Assembly (NCBI RefSeq): GCF_038396675.1
Contig: NC_088934.1
Span: 7,164,501 to 7,228,500 of the forward strand
DNA from: Hydra vulgaris
Lineage: Eukaryota; Cnidaria; Hydrozoa; Anthoathecata; Hydridae
Length of the DNA stretch: 64,000 nucleotides
Direction of reading: 5' to 3'
Part shown: piece after piece, positions 12,590 through 61,250 of the stretch
How the letters are laid out: every line of letters starts with the position of its first letter
How positions within the stretch are numbered: position 1 is the stretch's first letter
Made by a program: the position numbers and the translations under genes
The notes under the pieces: model-generated
Database searches by the model: none
Told to the model about the DNA's origin: nothing
The model's input: the letters and a program-made list of their open reading frames with translations, nothing else

Positions 12590-13230
12590 CTGTGAAAGTA
12601 TGATATGCAGAGTTCGTATTCCCAAGGTTACATTCTTGATACACTTTAACCCAATCTACTGCCGATAGTGTGTCTTTAAAACATTAAATAGAATTTTTAT
12701 TTATTTTTCTTTTATAAATTTTTTTTTCGAGTTGTTATTTATTTTTGTATCATGTTTTATGGAAAAGTAAATTGGAAAATGATCTGTTCTATCAATTTTT
12801 ATTATTCATGCTTTTAAGGAGATATCTAAAAATAAGTTTGTTAGTATGTTATCTATAGCAGAAATAGAATTCGAGGTAACCGGCGTGGATTTATTATTAA
12901 TTGGTAAAATACAATGTTGAAACATGTTATCAAAAAATAATTTAGTAATCGGATACTCTTTGTATTTTAAACAATCTATGTTTAAGTCCCTGATACAGAA
13001 CAACTTTTTTTGCTCTTTATTGATTTTGAGGAAAATTTCTTCTAGATAGTTAGAACATTTTTTATTATCACCTTCAGGTGGTCTATAACAGGTAGAGGCT
13101 ATAATATTTTTAAACGTAGAGTTGATGATCTCTATTGTAAAGACCTCACTATCGGGATTAAAAATGGAGTGATCTTTTCTCACTTTTATCACTTGATCAT
13201 TCCGAACATAAGTTGCGATCCCTCCTCCTT
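12590..13230 (-). pseudogene. LINE-C endonuclease fragment
   Basis: The minus strand encodes part of an AP-type (EEP) endonuclease: a GGGIATYVRNDQ start near 13230, then STCYRPPEGDN and the DLNIDCLK motif (equivalent to GDFN), and the end of the domain around DHFPIYFSI near 12730. Frames break at 12800. The upstream ORF1 is at 13514-14150 on the same strand. No reverse transcriptase follows, so the copy is cut off. It would nick target DNA during LINE insertion. Confidence 0.78.
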
Positions 13231-13513
13231 TTTTGTATGCTTTCCTTTAAGTTCAGTTTTAAAGTTTCTGTTTCAAAATTTTCGAGAATTAAAATTATTC
13301 ATTTGAAAAATTTGCGTATCAGCGTCATTGAGTATATTATTCCCAGTTTCAAAGACATTAAAGCGCATCGTTTCAAAATCTATTGTTTTATTTTTTATTG
13401 GCATTGTTTTAGAATGTAAAATTGTAGAACGCGTTTACTTCGTAAAACGAAAGTGTGTAGCGCTATTTTTTAAATCTCGTGAAAATATTTTATGGTACTT
13501 TAAAATGGTGTAT

Positions 13514-14150
13514 TTACCTTCGCTTCTTAGTTTCTTCCCATATCATTCTTCGATGATATATTGTTTCTTGAGCGAAGTCTTCATTTATGTATAGGCCAGT
13601 TCCTTTAAGATACTTTACAGTATTGAGAATTTTGTTTTTGTCTTGGAAGTTCAAAAGTTTTAAGACTAATCTTCTTGGTTTGCAAACCAAGACAACAAAT
13701 TTGTTGTTTTTGAATTGTCCGATACAATGAGCTCGTTCAACCACCACTTCGCTTTGTATTTTCTGTTTTGTTTTGAAATTTCTTTAACAGCTTTTTCACA
13801 GTCTTCCCAACTTTCGCCTGGTGTTTCTCGTAGTCCATCTTTATTTGTTATATTTTTTTCAAGATATTGTTTTCTTGAAAATTTAGTCTTTTGTCACCTA
13901 AGTCTTTTTCTATATTTGATATTTTACATTTGTTTTTATTAATGTCTTTCTCTAGCTTGTCTAATCTATCTGTAAGAATTTTGAGATTTGCACTGATTAT
14001 TGAGGTAAATAATTTTTCCTGGTCTTTTAATAAACGTTCTGTTTCTTTGAGAATACTTTTTTATGTTCCTCAAGCTAACTTGAAATCATTTTTTCGATGT
14101 TTTTTTATTGTAATATCCATTTGTTTTGAAAAAATTTCTTGCTATTAAAT
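13514..14150 (-). pseudogene. LINE-C ORF1 (transposase_22-like RNA-binding protein)
   Basis: The minus strand from 13747 reads VERAHCIGQFKNNK...RRLVLKLLNFQDKNKIL and GTGLYINEDFAQETI. This matches the RRM/C-terminal core of LINE ORF1 proteins (RAHRIG ... IYINEDFS pattern). Upstream (13760-14150) the complement is rich in K/E/I/L and looks like the coiled-coil part, with frame breaks. The spacing to the endonuclease is normal for a LINE. Not intact. Confidence 0.72.
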
Positions 14151-14267
14151 AACATAACATAAATAGTCTTTCCTCCGCAAGAGCTGGAGCGCAAAAAAAA
14201 AAAAAACTTTCATTAACTTAATTTCAAATTCATCTACTTAATTTCAACAACTCGATTCTAAAATTTA

Positions 14268-14303
14268 GAACTAAAAGTTCGTAATTTTAAGAACTTTTAG
14301 TTC
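14268..14303. repeat. Short inverted repeat
   Basis: gaactaaaagttc and its complement gaacttttagttc lie 10 bp apart. The surrounding 14160-14450 is otherwise featureless AT-rich DNA. Confidence 0.7.
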
Positions 14304-14448
14304 TTAATTCAAATTGCATCAAGTTTTTTTAGTAAGCGTAACTATAACTGCTGTTAATTCTATAATTTTACATGGCATACCATTGGCAAGTTACGCCATG
14401 AAAAACGATTAATAAGCTATCATCATGACATTTTTACAAAATTAAAAC

Positions 14449-14505
14449 CCCTTTTCCCCCATCCGAGCGTACGTACTTTATGGACGATCCCTTATATAAT
14501 AAACC
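14449..14505. repeat. Possible DNA-transposon terminus
   Basis: The block with gagcgtacgtactttatgg followed by acgatccc resembles a terminal sequence I recall from widespread animal DNA transposons (complement starting gggatcgtccataaagtac). No partner end was found in the window, so this is a weak call. Confidence 0.35.
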
Positions 14506-14639
14506 TAAATTTTTAATTAAACTAGGGAATTTAATAATTTAGTTCTTTTATATTTCTTATTATTCTCTAAATGAAAAGAAGAAAGGTAGGAGTCAATTCT
14601 AAAAAGCCGTAAACGTAAACCTTCAAAATTTGCTGAATG

Positions 14640-15320
14640 AAGAGAAATTAAAAACATGGCCAACAAAGTAAAATAGCAAGAATAGTAAAATAGATGTACC
14701 CTATTTTAAAGCATGTAGTTAATCTCTAACGAGCTGTAAGGGTGATTTAGAGACACATTCTAATACAGCAATTCATAAAAGTAACATGATTAAATTACCG
14801 GAAAATGAACAGTTACGAAAATCAATGACTAACTATCAGGGATACAGCAGTGATATAGCTGTGGTGAAGTTAGAATCGAGATTTGCTATTTTCATTGCTG
14901 AGAACAATTTGGCTTTATCCTAAGCCAATAAAATGGTGTCCCAGGTGAAAGTGTTATCTGCAGACCATGCAAATGTTTTCAGCAGACGTCTTTGTTGAAA
15001 AGAAATTGACTGTCATAATCCACTATTATGATGTCAATCACAACTCAGTCTACTTCCATTTGAAGGCAGCCATGCCTCACTTCTTACTTGTAAAATTCTC
15101 ATGCCATTGTATTTGCCTAAGTTCTTTCAAAGACTACTTAAAGCTCCCAAATAACCTGGAAGATTTAGTTTGTGGGGTGTACAATTACTTTGCTTGCAGC
15201 ACTAGTAGGAGGGCTGAATTCAAAGATTTATATGAATACGCAGAATGTCCTGAACATTTCATTCTAAAGCCAAGCCGAACAATGTGGCTTACTATACGCA
15301 ATGCAGTCCGCAAAATTTGA
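14640..15320 (+). pseudogene. hAT transposase N-terminal half (BED finger region)
   Basis: The plus strand around 14730-14800 reads CKGDLETHSNTAIHKSN, the second half of a BED zinc finger. After a frame change, 14967-15320 gives MPHFLLVKFSCHCICLSSF...LKLPNNLEDLVCGVYNYF and FILKPSRTMWLTI, the HxC/TRW core of ZBED-like hAT proteins. The frame closes at 15320. The matching C-terminus appears at 16640-17010, after about 1.3 kb of non-matching DNA, so the gene is interrupted and decayed. Confidence 0.72.
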
Positions 15321-16639
15321 ATGCAACAAAACGGTAGAGTTAAAAAATAGCAGTTATTCGTCAATTGTAAAGCTTTAAAAATATGAAAAATAAAGGTTAT
15401 TTATTGTCTAAATATGTTCAGACATTAAACTCTCAAAAAAGTAATATATCCATAGAAACTATACGCCCAAACACCTATACACCACAAAAATGAAATAATA
15501 GCTAAAATAAATTTTTTTGTGTGTGTGTTTTAATATAAAATACCTTCGTTCTACTCTAACCTATTTATTATTTTATTGGTAACTACTACTAAATTTTAAA
15601 TTACAAAAAAATTTAAGGATCACATAAATCACAGAAAAAATATCCTGAAACTATTTGGCAACATTTTTCATGAGTTGGCTTATTAGCAATATGCCGATGT
15701 AGAGCAAACTTAAACATGCCGTGTGTGTCACCAGCTTTTCTAGTTCTAAGTTCCTTTTTACTCACAGCTAAAACTGCATTTCATCCCATTTTGGATGATT
15801 GATCTTTCTTATATAATTTCTTATCTTCTTTGTCTACATTAAACACTATTAATAATCGAAGTTAAGTTATAAAAATAAGAACTTTGAGTTTATTACTAGA
15901 ATTGCTTTTCTAAATAAAATAAAAAAATATTTTATACTAAAAATAAAATCATCAAACTGTAAACAGCATCACGAAATGGTAGTAATATACTCAATTATAT
16001 AAATAACTTGTTGTCCCGATATGCCCCACAAAAGTCATTTTACTGATATTAACACAATTCCAAAAAAATTTTTAAATACAGATTCTAAAAGAGGATAAAA
16101 AATACTGTCTGAAAAATATAAACTTTTTATTAATAAAGCAAATTCCCATTAGTTTAAGATAAATTTTATGTCGTTCTATCACCTAAGAAAATACGCAAAT
16201 TTTGTTTTTTGCAAACTTACTGATGCATTTTGGTACTTTTAACGCATTTTGGTATTTTTAAAATTAAATTTTTTTACAATATTAAAGCGCAATAATTTAA
16301 AATGTTTTTTTTTTTGCCTGAGATATAAGGCTTCAGGCATAACTATCCCATTATTCCCCGCTCTATCCTATATTATATTTTTAAACGGAATGTAAAGCAA
16401 ATCTAAAAGCGAAGAATGATTTGATGTTTCTTTTTTTGTACAATCTATTTGTTAAGCCGTACTTAGAATTTATAGAGTACATTCTAAGTATGCTGATAGA
16501 CTTCAGATTTCGTCGACGCATTTGTTTTTGTCTGACAAAGAAAACAATCACTCTACTCAACCGATTGCAGCTAGTTCGTCTGCGCCTGTTTCTATATTAT
16601 CTCAGCATGAACGTTTAGATAAATATTTTGAAAATAAAG
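15321..16639. other. Insert or decayed spacer within hAT relic
   Basis: Mostly featureless AT-rich DNA. The minus strand at about 15630-15850 has a coding-like run (NAVLAVSKKELRTRKAGD, then FALHRHIANKPTHEKCCQ, ending in a CDLC pair) that resembles a transposon-encoded cysteine-rich tail, but I could not assign it. Confidence 0.35.
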
Positions 16640-17010
16640 ATTAAAAGGATCTGAAATAAAGATTCACTTTTGAGGATTACTTTTTAGACATTTGCGAAAT
16701 ACTTGACACCATCTATGTTCGGACTAGTCAAAAAGCAGCTTTTTTAAAACTGGCGTGGAATTCGAGACTGCTCTAAAGGCAACGATGCTGAAATTTTTTG
16801 AAACATTTCTATTTAGACAGTTTTTTATGTTTGGGGATTTCCTAAGTTACAGATCTGCGTTGATCTTCTATTTTCTTTGCCTGTAAGTAATGCTACAGCT
16901 GAAAGAGAGTTTAGTCAATTAAAATTCATAAAAGATTCCACAGCAAAAATTAACTATTTAAGACCATTATGCGTCGAACTTCGGTACTACACATAGTGGT
17001 CTGAAATATT
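16640..17010 (+). pseudogene. hAT dimerisation domain fragment
   Basis: The plus strand near 16870-16985 reads LLFSLPVSNATAEREFSQLK and then FIKDSTAKINYLRPLCVEL, the C-terminal hAT dimerisation motif. It is probably the tail of the relic whose start is at 14640-15320. Confidence 0.78.
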
Positions 17011-17657
17011 TGATTTTTGGGATGAGACAGGTACTATCTAGGTATAAAAGATATACATTACGGAGAAAAATCAAATTTGCATTTGATAATTTAATTATTG
17101 TAGTATATTTTAAAATATTTATTATAAAAAAGTTATAAATATTTTCTTAAATACCAAACCAAATCATGCAAAACCTACAACCCCCTTATTTTGAGGAGGA
17201 TTGAAACTTTACATGGTCAGTTCTTTTGAACACTAAAAGGTTACAAGATAAAAACCAGTCAATGAATTTAAATTGAATTTAAGGTAGTAAAAATAAACAT
17301 TTTATTAACTCAGATCCTTTACATTTGTAGAGGTGCAGCAAACATTTTAGGGAATTTTACCGTTTTTTGTATAAGATTTGAAATGAGCATATATAAATTT
17401 AAGTTTGGAGTGTGCACATTACCTAAAAATGCCATAGCTATAAGAACCAAAGTTTTTTTTGCCAGGCCTGACAAGACATTAAATTTAAAAAACATATCAA
17501 CGGTATGCTTTTGGACCTAAAAATAAAAAAAAATAAAAAACAAAAACAAAAACAAAAATTTTTACTTTTAGAAATTTTCGATAAGTTTAAGACTACAAAC
17601 AACAAAAGTTTTGATTTTTTTAACTTTTTTTTACAATAGTATTTTTGATACTCACTA

Positions 17658-17814
17658 CACACTAAAAAATAAAGGTAGAAATTTTTAGTTAAGGTAGGAT
17701 ATGTGATATACCCTTAGTGAGGTATAATTTTCTACCTTATAAAATTATACCTTACTAAGGGTATATCACATATCCTACCCTAAGGTAGAAATTTCTACCT
17801 TTTTTTTTAATGTG
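17658..17814. mobile_element. 157-bp foldback MITE with TA target duplication
   Basis: The whole element is a near-perfect inverted repeat with arms of roughly 75 bp (for example ggtaggatatgtgatatacc against its complement). The ends read cacactaaaaaataaagg, and in complement cacattaaaaaaaaaagg. TA dinucleotides flank both sides (17656-17657, 17815-17816), which suggests a Tc1/mariner-mobilised MITE. Confidence 0.85.
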
Positions 17815-18160
17815 TATCATACTTTTTAAATAAATGAACCTAACTTTTCTAAAATGTTCCACCTTTTTTCCAGCGACGGGTCCAGTGAGGGTTTCTACCA
17901 GAATCTGAAAGTCCTAAAATATCTTAGAAATGAAGGACATTTTTTTTATTATTTAGGAGAAGCAAATGTGATATAATATAAAAAAATATTTCAACATCTC
18001 CCCCCCCCCTTCTCCTAAATAAAATTCCATGATACTTCACTGCTTTTTTCCCTCTTCCTTGTTGTTGACTAATTAGTTCATATATATGACCCACTTGAGC
18101 AACTGTATAATTATGTCAAAAATAAAGTAATATAAGTTTTGTACTCGCGATGTGAGTGTG

Positions 18161-18163
<3 letters not shown>

Positions 18164-18182
<19 letters not shown>
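18164..18182. repeat. (TA)n tract, left of CR1 copy 1
   Basis: A short TA run directly beside the LINE 3' poly(T). A longer TA run sits at the other end of the LINE (21905-21993), so the LINE appears to have landed inside a TA array. Confidence 0.9.
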
Positions 18183-18209
<27 letters not shown>

Positions 18210-18263
18210 CAAACATCTTCGCTTCCAACAAGGCTGCAAGCAGCCACTAATTAAAGTTGGAAG

Positions 18264-21170
18264 TTACTGAAAGAGAAAAGATGAAGATTGTAGAGAAAGG
18301 TAACGATTGATGGACGACTTAAAAGATTGCAAATTATATGAATCAGGAAAGCAAGATGAAGGAAGCGAATTCCAAAGAACTGATGTTCGAGGAAAAAAAC
18401 TAGACGAATAAGCGTTTTTGGAGCACTTAGGAACAGTCACAGAAAAAGACTGACACTTAATTGAATGACGAGTAACACGAGAATGAACTTTAGTAGATGG
18501 CACAAGAGACGCTAGCTCTTTAGAGCAGTGCCCATTATAGTATTTGTAGAAAAGAGAAAGAGAAGCAACATTACGACAATGTGATAATGGTTGAAGGTTG
18601 GCTGCAAGAGCAGGTCCAACTATGTTTACAACGCGTTTTTGCACCTTGTCTAAAAGAGAAAGGGCATCATTAGAGGATCCGCCCCAGATATGGCAACAAT
18701 ATTCCATACAAGGCCGGATTTGAGATTTATAGAGATAGAGAATAGAATCCAGAGTAAGAAAGTGGCGAGCTCGATAAAGAGATGCAACCTTAGCAGATGC
18801 TAATTTTGTAACCGATTTGATATATAGTTTCCAAGAAAGATTGGAAGTAAGAGTTAATCCTAGAAGATGAAGAGTAGGTGACTCATCGAGTACATCACCG
18901 TTCATAAATATAGGAAGATCTAAACTATTGCGATAACGATTGGCTGAAAAAAATTGAGTTTTATCTGAATTAAAGTTCACCAGCCACTGTGAGCCCCATG
19001 CTGTAGCAGAAGTGAGATCCTTTTCAAGCTCAAATGTCCCCTCCTAGCAATAAGAGGGTGATGGTTTCTTATCACGACAAGAATAAATGGTAGTATCATC
19101 AGCAAACAATGCCTCCTTAGATGTGAGAATATCTGGAAGATCGTTAATGTAAATTAAAAAGAGTATAGGGCCAAGGATAGAACCTTGAGGAACCCCTGAA
19201 GTTACAGAATAAGAAGAAGAGTGTTGTCCATCGAGGACAACTTTTATGCTACGATTGAAAAGGAAGGATTCAATGATCTTAAAGATGTTGCCGGATACAC
19301 CATAAGAAGAAAGCTTATGGAGAAGACAAGCATGCCAAACTTTATCAAACGCTTTTGAAATGTCAAGAGCGATGGCCTTAACCTCTCCACCTTCAATTAA
19401 TGCACGATAAAACCTGTCAGTTATTACTGTTAGCAAATCAGCTGTAGAACGAGAAGATCGAAATCCATATTGATGGTCAGAAAGTAAGTTATTAGATTCA
19501 AGATGAGAAATTAAGTGTTTGTTAATTAAAGATTCAAAAACCTTGCTTATGATAGGAAGAAGACTTATGGGACGGTAGTTAGACGAATCAGATCGCTCCC
19601 CAGAATTTTTGAAGATAGGGATAACAGATGCGGCTTTCCAGCAGGCTGGAAAACAAGACTCTGATAAGCACTTGTTGAATAGTTTTGAGAGTATAGACAA
19701 CAGCTCCGGAGAACACTTCTTCAAGACAATAACAGGTATGTTGTCCGGGTCACAAGCTGTAGAAGAGTCTAGGCAGGAAATCACTTTAGATACAGATGCT
19801 GGAGTGATATAAATGTCAAGCAATGGATCAACCTGTTTGTTAGCAATATCAGGTAGAACGCAACTAGTGGAATCAAGAGATGATATTGATGAAAAGTTTT
19901 TAGCAAACAGTTCGGCTTTGTCTTTAGGTGAGGTGACAAAGTCTAAACCATACAAGAGAGGTAGAATTATAGATTTTCCCTTATTATTGATATTATTAAA
20001 GACTCTCCAGAAGTCCCGAGAGCCCAATTTTTGAGATGAGATACGAGATTTCATGAACTGAGAATAGCGGGTTTTGGCGTTAGACAGAACCTTTTTACAA
20101 TTGTTTCTAGCAGTAATAAACAGACGTCTGCTTTCTGGAGAATTGTTTTGCTGATAAATATGGAAGTAACGGTTTTGATTGGCAATCGCAGCAGCACAGT
20201 GTGAAGAAAACCATGGAGGAGAGTGAGGCTTGACCTGGAATTGTCGAAAGGGAATAAAAGATTCCATGCCAGCCTGAATCCACGAAGTTATCTAAGAAGC
20301 ACATTTGTCGACAGGAAGACGAAAGATTTCTACCCAAAGGCCATCACGAAGAAAATCACGGAAAGAGTCCCAGTCAGCGTTACTGTAGTTGTAAGAGGTA
20401 CGATAATAGGGGGATTCAGGTGATAAAGAAGAACGAGATATTAGTTTTAGAGAGATCAAACTGTGATCAGAAGAACCTAAGGGTGAATGTGGAGAAACTG
20501 AGCACTGACTAGGATCAGAAACAAGACATAAGTCGAGTAGAGAAGGTAAATGATTCGGGTTGTCTGGAAAGTGAGTTGGAAAGTTGACTATTTGAGTTAG
20601 GGATTGAGAAAGGCAAAAGTTGTGGGCTTTAATGCCTGCCGAATCACTGACACTAGAGCCAAGCCATTCAGAGTGGTGAGCATTAAAGTCACCAACAACA
20701 GCTATATTAGCTGATGGATAAAGAGAGAGGGCTTGGTCAATATGATCAGAAATAACGTCAAAAAGTGTGCAGTCTTGAGATGAAGGAGAGCGATATAGAA
20801 CAAAGAGAAAGGCAATAGAGTGAAGTGGTGCTAAACGAAAGCACATAAAAGAATTGTCTGTGGATTCAAACCTAGTTTCACGACAAATGGGTGAATTCTT
20901 ACGAATGTAAATGCCGAGGCCAAGCATGTGACTATTGGAGTCTTTACGAATTAGAGGAAGATAACCATCAACACTAAGATCACAAGATGAGACAGCCGAA
21001 CTCAAATTAGTCTCATAAAGAGCAAGTAGGTCTGGTGAACTTTGCAAGAGATAAGACTTAACAGAAGAAAAGTTACTTCGAAGACCACGAATATTAGTGA
21101 ATGATAGGTTTAGAGAACTTGGTGATGATGATGGTTTTTTGTGTTTTATAGTTTTTGGTACTTTATTCAT
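18264..21170 (-). pseudogene. CR1 ORF2: endonuclease and reverse transcriptase with two stops
   Basis: One continuous frame of 968 codons from the methionine at 21170, broken only by TAG at 20292-20294 and 19044-19046. Residues about 20-220 form an EEP endonuclease (NIRGLRSNF, YETNLSS, VVGDFNAHHSEW, SSDHSLISL). Reverse transcriptase follows (FKNSGERSDSSNYRPISLLP, ALDISKAFDKVWH, GVPQGSILGPILFLIYINDL, active site LFADDTTIYS), then the C-terminal domain (MEYCCHIWGG, NIVGPALAANL, LWNSLPSSCF). The same two stops occur in copy 2 but not in copy 3. LINE proteins nick DNA and prime reverse transcription in the nucleus. As it stands this copy should not make a full protein. Confidence 0.93.
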
Positions 21171-21895
21171 TTTAAATTAGATTGAAGAACTTGACTCAAA
21201 GCATAGATAGTACTCAGAACACTGTTTAATAGCCCAAGCAATTGCCTCATTACTACTAATAAACCCAAAGCAGTAACAAAGGGCTCCAAATGTGGCCTCC
21301 GCAATGCACACCAAAAGTACAAACAGGGACACCATCCATGCGCAACATGGCACTGTTAAATACTTTGATATTTTTCAGCTGTTGATGGAATCAGCTTCTC
21401 TGAGAGCTACCACAGAGTTCGGGAAACCTGACTACCAGCCGGCCTCAGAACCATAAAACTGAGTTTTAGAGCTGTACCCTCATTAGGAGATAATAGAATG
21501 AGTTGCCTAGTCATAAAAACAGAGACACAAGCAAAACCCGTGCATTGAGTCAAGAAGATCCAGCATTCAACATCCTAAACTGGAAACAATGTATTAAAAT
21601 ACATCTGCGCCAGCCTAATAGATGAAGAAGGGGTGCGAGGCTGGTCAACAGATAGAATCTGTTTACCCCTTAAGTCTTTGCCTAGGAGGCCTTCTACAAG
21701 ACAGTAGCTGTGTGCATTTAACATCTGCCCAAGATAAGTATTTTTATCGAGACACCATCTCTAGCCTTTACTCAACCAAGAGCCCCAAGGCAGGGGGTGT
21801 TTTAAATCGGAGTTGGCATCTCCTAGCCTTTGCCTAAAAAGGCGTATCCTACAAGGCAGCAGGACATGAAGCAGATTGTACTGGGTTACATATTA
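21171..21895 (-). other. CR1 copy 1 5' leader
   Basis: Less AT-rich than its surroundings and free of a convincing long frame on the minus strand. It directly precedes the ORF and so likely represents the LINE 5' UTR/internal promoter. The family is known for a GC-richer 5' region; promoter function here is inferred. Confidence 0.6.
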
Positions 21896-21904
21896 CCAGT
21901 ATAT

Positions 21905-21909
21905 ATACA

Positions 21910-21993
<84 letters not shown>
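21905..21993. repeat. (TA)n microsatellite
   Basis: A TA run starting right after the LINE 5' end, preceded by a short ccagtatatatacag transition. Confidence 0.97.
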
Positions 21994-21995
<2 letters not shown>

Positions 21996-22910
21996 TATGT
22001 TGCAACTTTATGCAATCTTAGTTAAGTGCGTCGCAGTTCTAAGAGAATTTTTATATCGTGCCAAGTCCTTAATACCGATATGACAACTAACGTGTCATTT
22101 ATAATATTTACAAGTTTTTTAAGCTTTTCAAAATCTTGCCACATTCTTTTAATGTTTATATGTAAAACTAAATCAAAAAGATCAATTCGCGCGTACTATT
22201 TTATTTCAAAAATAGCTGTACGCCCGTTAGGCTTGCCTAATAAAATAGCCTTTTTCAAAAAAATGAAACAAATATAAAAAGTTCCTTTAAAGTAATGCTA
22301 CTTATAATAATACTTTAAAGTAATGTTACTTATAATAATCCTGACTTGTCCAATAACAAAGTTCGGGTGGAGGGGTTGAAAAAGAGGATAATTGAAAAAG
22401 GTAGGGAGGGGGGGGGGTTGAGATTTAGCTTTTTAGCGCACTACATTTATGTCACCTATACATTATTGATAAGGTGAAAGTGAAGTAAATAAGTCTGTCA
22501 AACACTTGACAATAACCCTGGGTTTCAAATAGCTTTGAAGTGTTGTCAAGCCAACAGCCGTTGGAGGCCTTTACACAGTTTTTGTTTTTATGTTGACTTT
22601 AGATTCAGTTTGTAATGACAAGTATTCAAAAATAATATAGATTGCTATGTTTATTTAGTATGTAAAATACTTGTATTTTTATAATTTTTTTTTAAAATAA
22701 AAATATTTATTATCCATTATAATACGCTTTTTATTAAAAAAACAAAAAAAAATTTTCCGACTTTTTTTGTCATTATATAAAGTTATAAAATTAATTTTAT
22801 TTAATTTTAAAAAATAGTTTACTTCATAGTATAAGAAATTTAAAAACTGCTTTACATTGTAATAAGATCAATCCGAAAACACATTCAACAAGTAGAAGGA
22901 TAAAGTTTAC
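21994..22910. other. Region upstream of LPCAT exon 1
   Basis: Contains a tandem duplication, ctttaaagtaatg.tacttataataat, at about 22288-22340, a G-run at 22409-22418, and otherwise AT-rich sequence. A complement frame at 22026-22280 looks weakly coding-like but matches nothing I know. The promoter of the acyltransferase gene would be expected here; no core element can be pinned down. Confidence 0.4.
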
Positions 22911-22914
22911 ATGA

Positions 22915-59198
<36,284 letters not shown>

Positions 59199-60779
59199 GT
59201 AAGAAAATTATTTGTAATTTTTATTTTCTATTGCAAGCTGTCAATGAATTTTATCATTTCAAATTCCAACCAAAAGCAAAAATAAATTTTCAAGTAATTT
59301 AATTATTTATTTTTAATCTGCTATTAAGAGAAAGACAGACAACTTTTAACACTTGAGATTAAATTAGGTAAATATGCTAAATATGCAAAATGAAAATTAG
59401 TCTATCAGGGTTATAGAAATATTTTTTGATTCTGGGATTATAAAATTCACAGAAATGCAAAACCTTGTCAAGTTTAATATTAATTTTTGAACAAAATTAT
59501 TTTACCATGATTATTTGATCAACATGATTTTAACATAAATAATCGGGTTTTTTTTGGAAGTTTCAAGCCTATTTAAAAAAAATTATTTTCCATTTTAAAT
59601 TTATAATAAATTTTTATGAAATTAACTTGTCAAAGTAGCAGGATTTTATGTAATTAATGTGTTAAAAAAATCCTATAAATAAATCCTAGGATGCTGGGAC
59701 TAGAAATAGTCCTAGGATCCTGGGGACTAGGTGTAATCTTGAAATCCTAAAAATAAAAATGTAGCATAGAAATTTTTTTAGCATACACTTCTTCAGGTTA
59801 CACAGTTTTTCAGGTTACACATTTATCTGTTTTTCACGTTATGTTTGGTAAAAATTGTTTGTTGTTGAGACTGATTAAAAAAAATTTTTCTTTATTAAAG
59901 CTGGTTGCTCAACTAAAATTGGTAGATTAATGTAATTTCAGTAAAAGTTTAAGTTTATATTAGTAGTTTTTAAATATTTTAATTATCTTAAATATGAAAA
60001 AATAAATAATATAAGATAAAATAGAAAAAATTATCAATCTATAAAATTGATTAAAATAAATTAAATATTTTAGCCCATATTTTTTTTTGTAAATGTCAAA
60101 GTATAATCTTGAAGCATTTGAATTTGGTAACATATTCAAGTTGCATTCATTACTAAAAGAAAATTTGATATGCACCAGCTGGGGCTTTAAAAAAATTTAA
60201 GTCAACTTATCCCAAGGCAGAGTTATGTTGCTTATACTCAAGAGGTAAATTAACTATATTTAAAGACGTTTAGTCTTATATAAGTTTAATCCAACTTTTT
60301 TTTTGCGTTATTTTTTTCTTTTTTTTTTTAAGGAATCTTAAAAAAATCCTAGCTTATGTATTTTTTGTCAATATCTTGACTATTAATTACATTTTGGTTA
60401 TCCTAATGGACTTAAATCATATTTGTTAACTCAAAACATAAATTTTGGAAGCCTTTTTTGAAAAAGAAAAAGAAAGTAGTTTTCAGGGTATTTTTGGGTC
60501 TTGTTATCACACCATTGTAATTTTTGAAGCAAAAGACTAAATATTAAAAGTGAAAACAAAAATATTGTTTCAAACTATCTTTAATATTGTTATACATTGT
60601 AGGGTTCATGAGCCCAAAAGTATCACTTGATGTATTGAATCCAGACTTCTTCTGGTTTACTTTTTGAAAACATTTCAACACAAATCAAACAAAAAAACTC
60701 CTTTTAGCAGAACTATTTCCACAGTTCAAACTTTTATTAAGTATATATTTCATTTACTTATTTAACTTTTTTTCTCTCT
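59199..60779. other. LPCAT intron 8 or downstream DNA
   Basis: AT-rich; duplicated words around 58897-58925 and 59031-59060 lie just before, and a tcctagga pair at 59680-59720. No exon matching the next LPCAT block was found. Confidence 0.45.
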
Positions 60780-61250
60780 TTCATTTCTAACTTTTTATTT
60801 TTAGCAGATTCTTCTTCTTTTTCTATCACATTTAAATTTGGCGAATCTGTCATTATTAATGTGGTTTTATTTATTTTATTTAGAACATTTTTCTATGGTT
60901 CAGCTTTTTTGAGCAGTCTTAAATCTTCAGCCGATAGAACTACAGTTAGCTCTGTAGATGCATTATATACATCAATATTGTCTGAGTTTAAAACCTGTGG
61001 CTCTAAATTTTTTGAACAACCAGCTTTGAGCATATCTTTTTCTAAAATTGTAAAGTCAACATCTTTTACATCATTTGCATTAAGCATTACACTATCCATT
61101 TGATATGGTTGTGGATTTAGTCTATCTGAACTATAGACCTGCATAAAATCATGTTCACTAAGATAGTTAACATTTTGTGGGAAAATGCCTGTTTTTTTAA
61201 AATCAGCCTTGATATTAATTGGGGTACATGCTAATGGAAATTAATTATGA
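60780..61250 (-). pseudogene. Pogo/Tigger-like transposase C-terminus
   Basis: The minus strand reads PLACTPINIKADFKKTGIFP, then NVNYLSEHDFMQVYSSDRLN, the ending of DDE_1/CENP-B-like transposases (GFKKTGIYPFN...DDF...TDR pattern). A long open tail follows (to 60893). The catalytic middle is missing. Confidence 0.68.

Larger units (their letters stand above)
18183..21895 (-). mobile_element. CR1-type LINE, copy 1 (near full length)
   Basis: Reads 5' to 3' on the minus strand: a GC-richer 5' leader (about 21895-21171), endonuclease, reverse transcriptase, and a 3' tail with the small hairpin ggctgcaagcagcc (18232-18245), then poly(A) seen as T-run 18183-18209. The protein style (LWNSLPSSCFPDS end) is one I recognise from the CR1 family expanded in brown Hydra genomes. 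It is disabled only by two in-frame TAG codons. The exact 5' boundary within ccagtatatacag is uncertain. Confidence 0.93.

Noticed and set aside
19609-20034. Plus-strand frames across CR1 copy 1 (and the matching minus-strand frames in copy 2 at 25829-26254)
   Set aside because: They lie antisense to the conserved reverse transcriptase and carry no motif; shadows.
60195-60248. A possible ninth LPCAT exon (ends before gtaaat)
   Set aside because: None of its three frames resembles the expected V.FLPVY.PS block, and its acceptor is weak.
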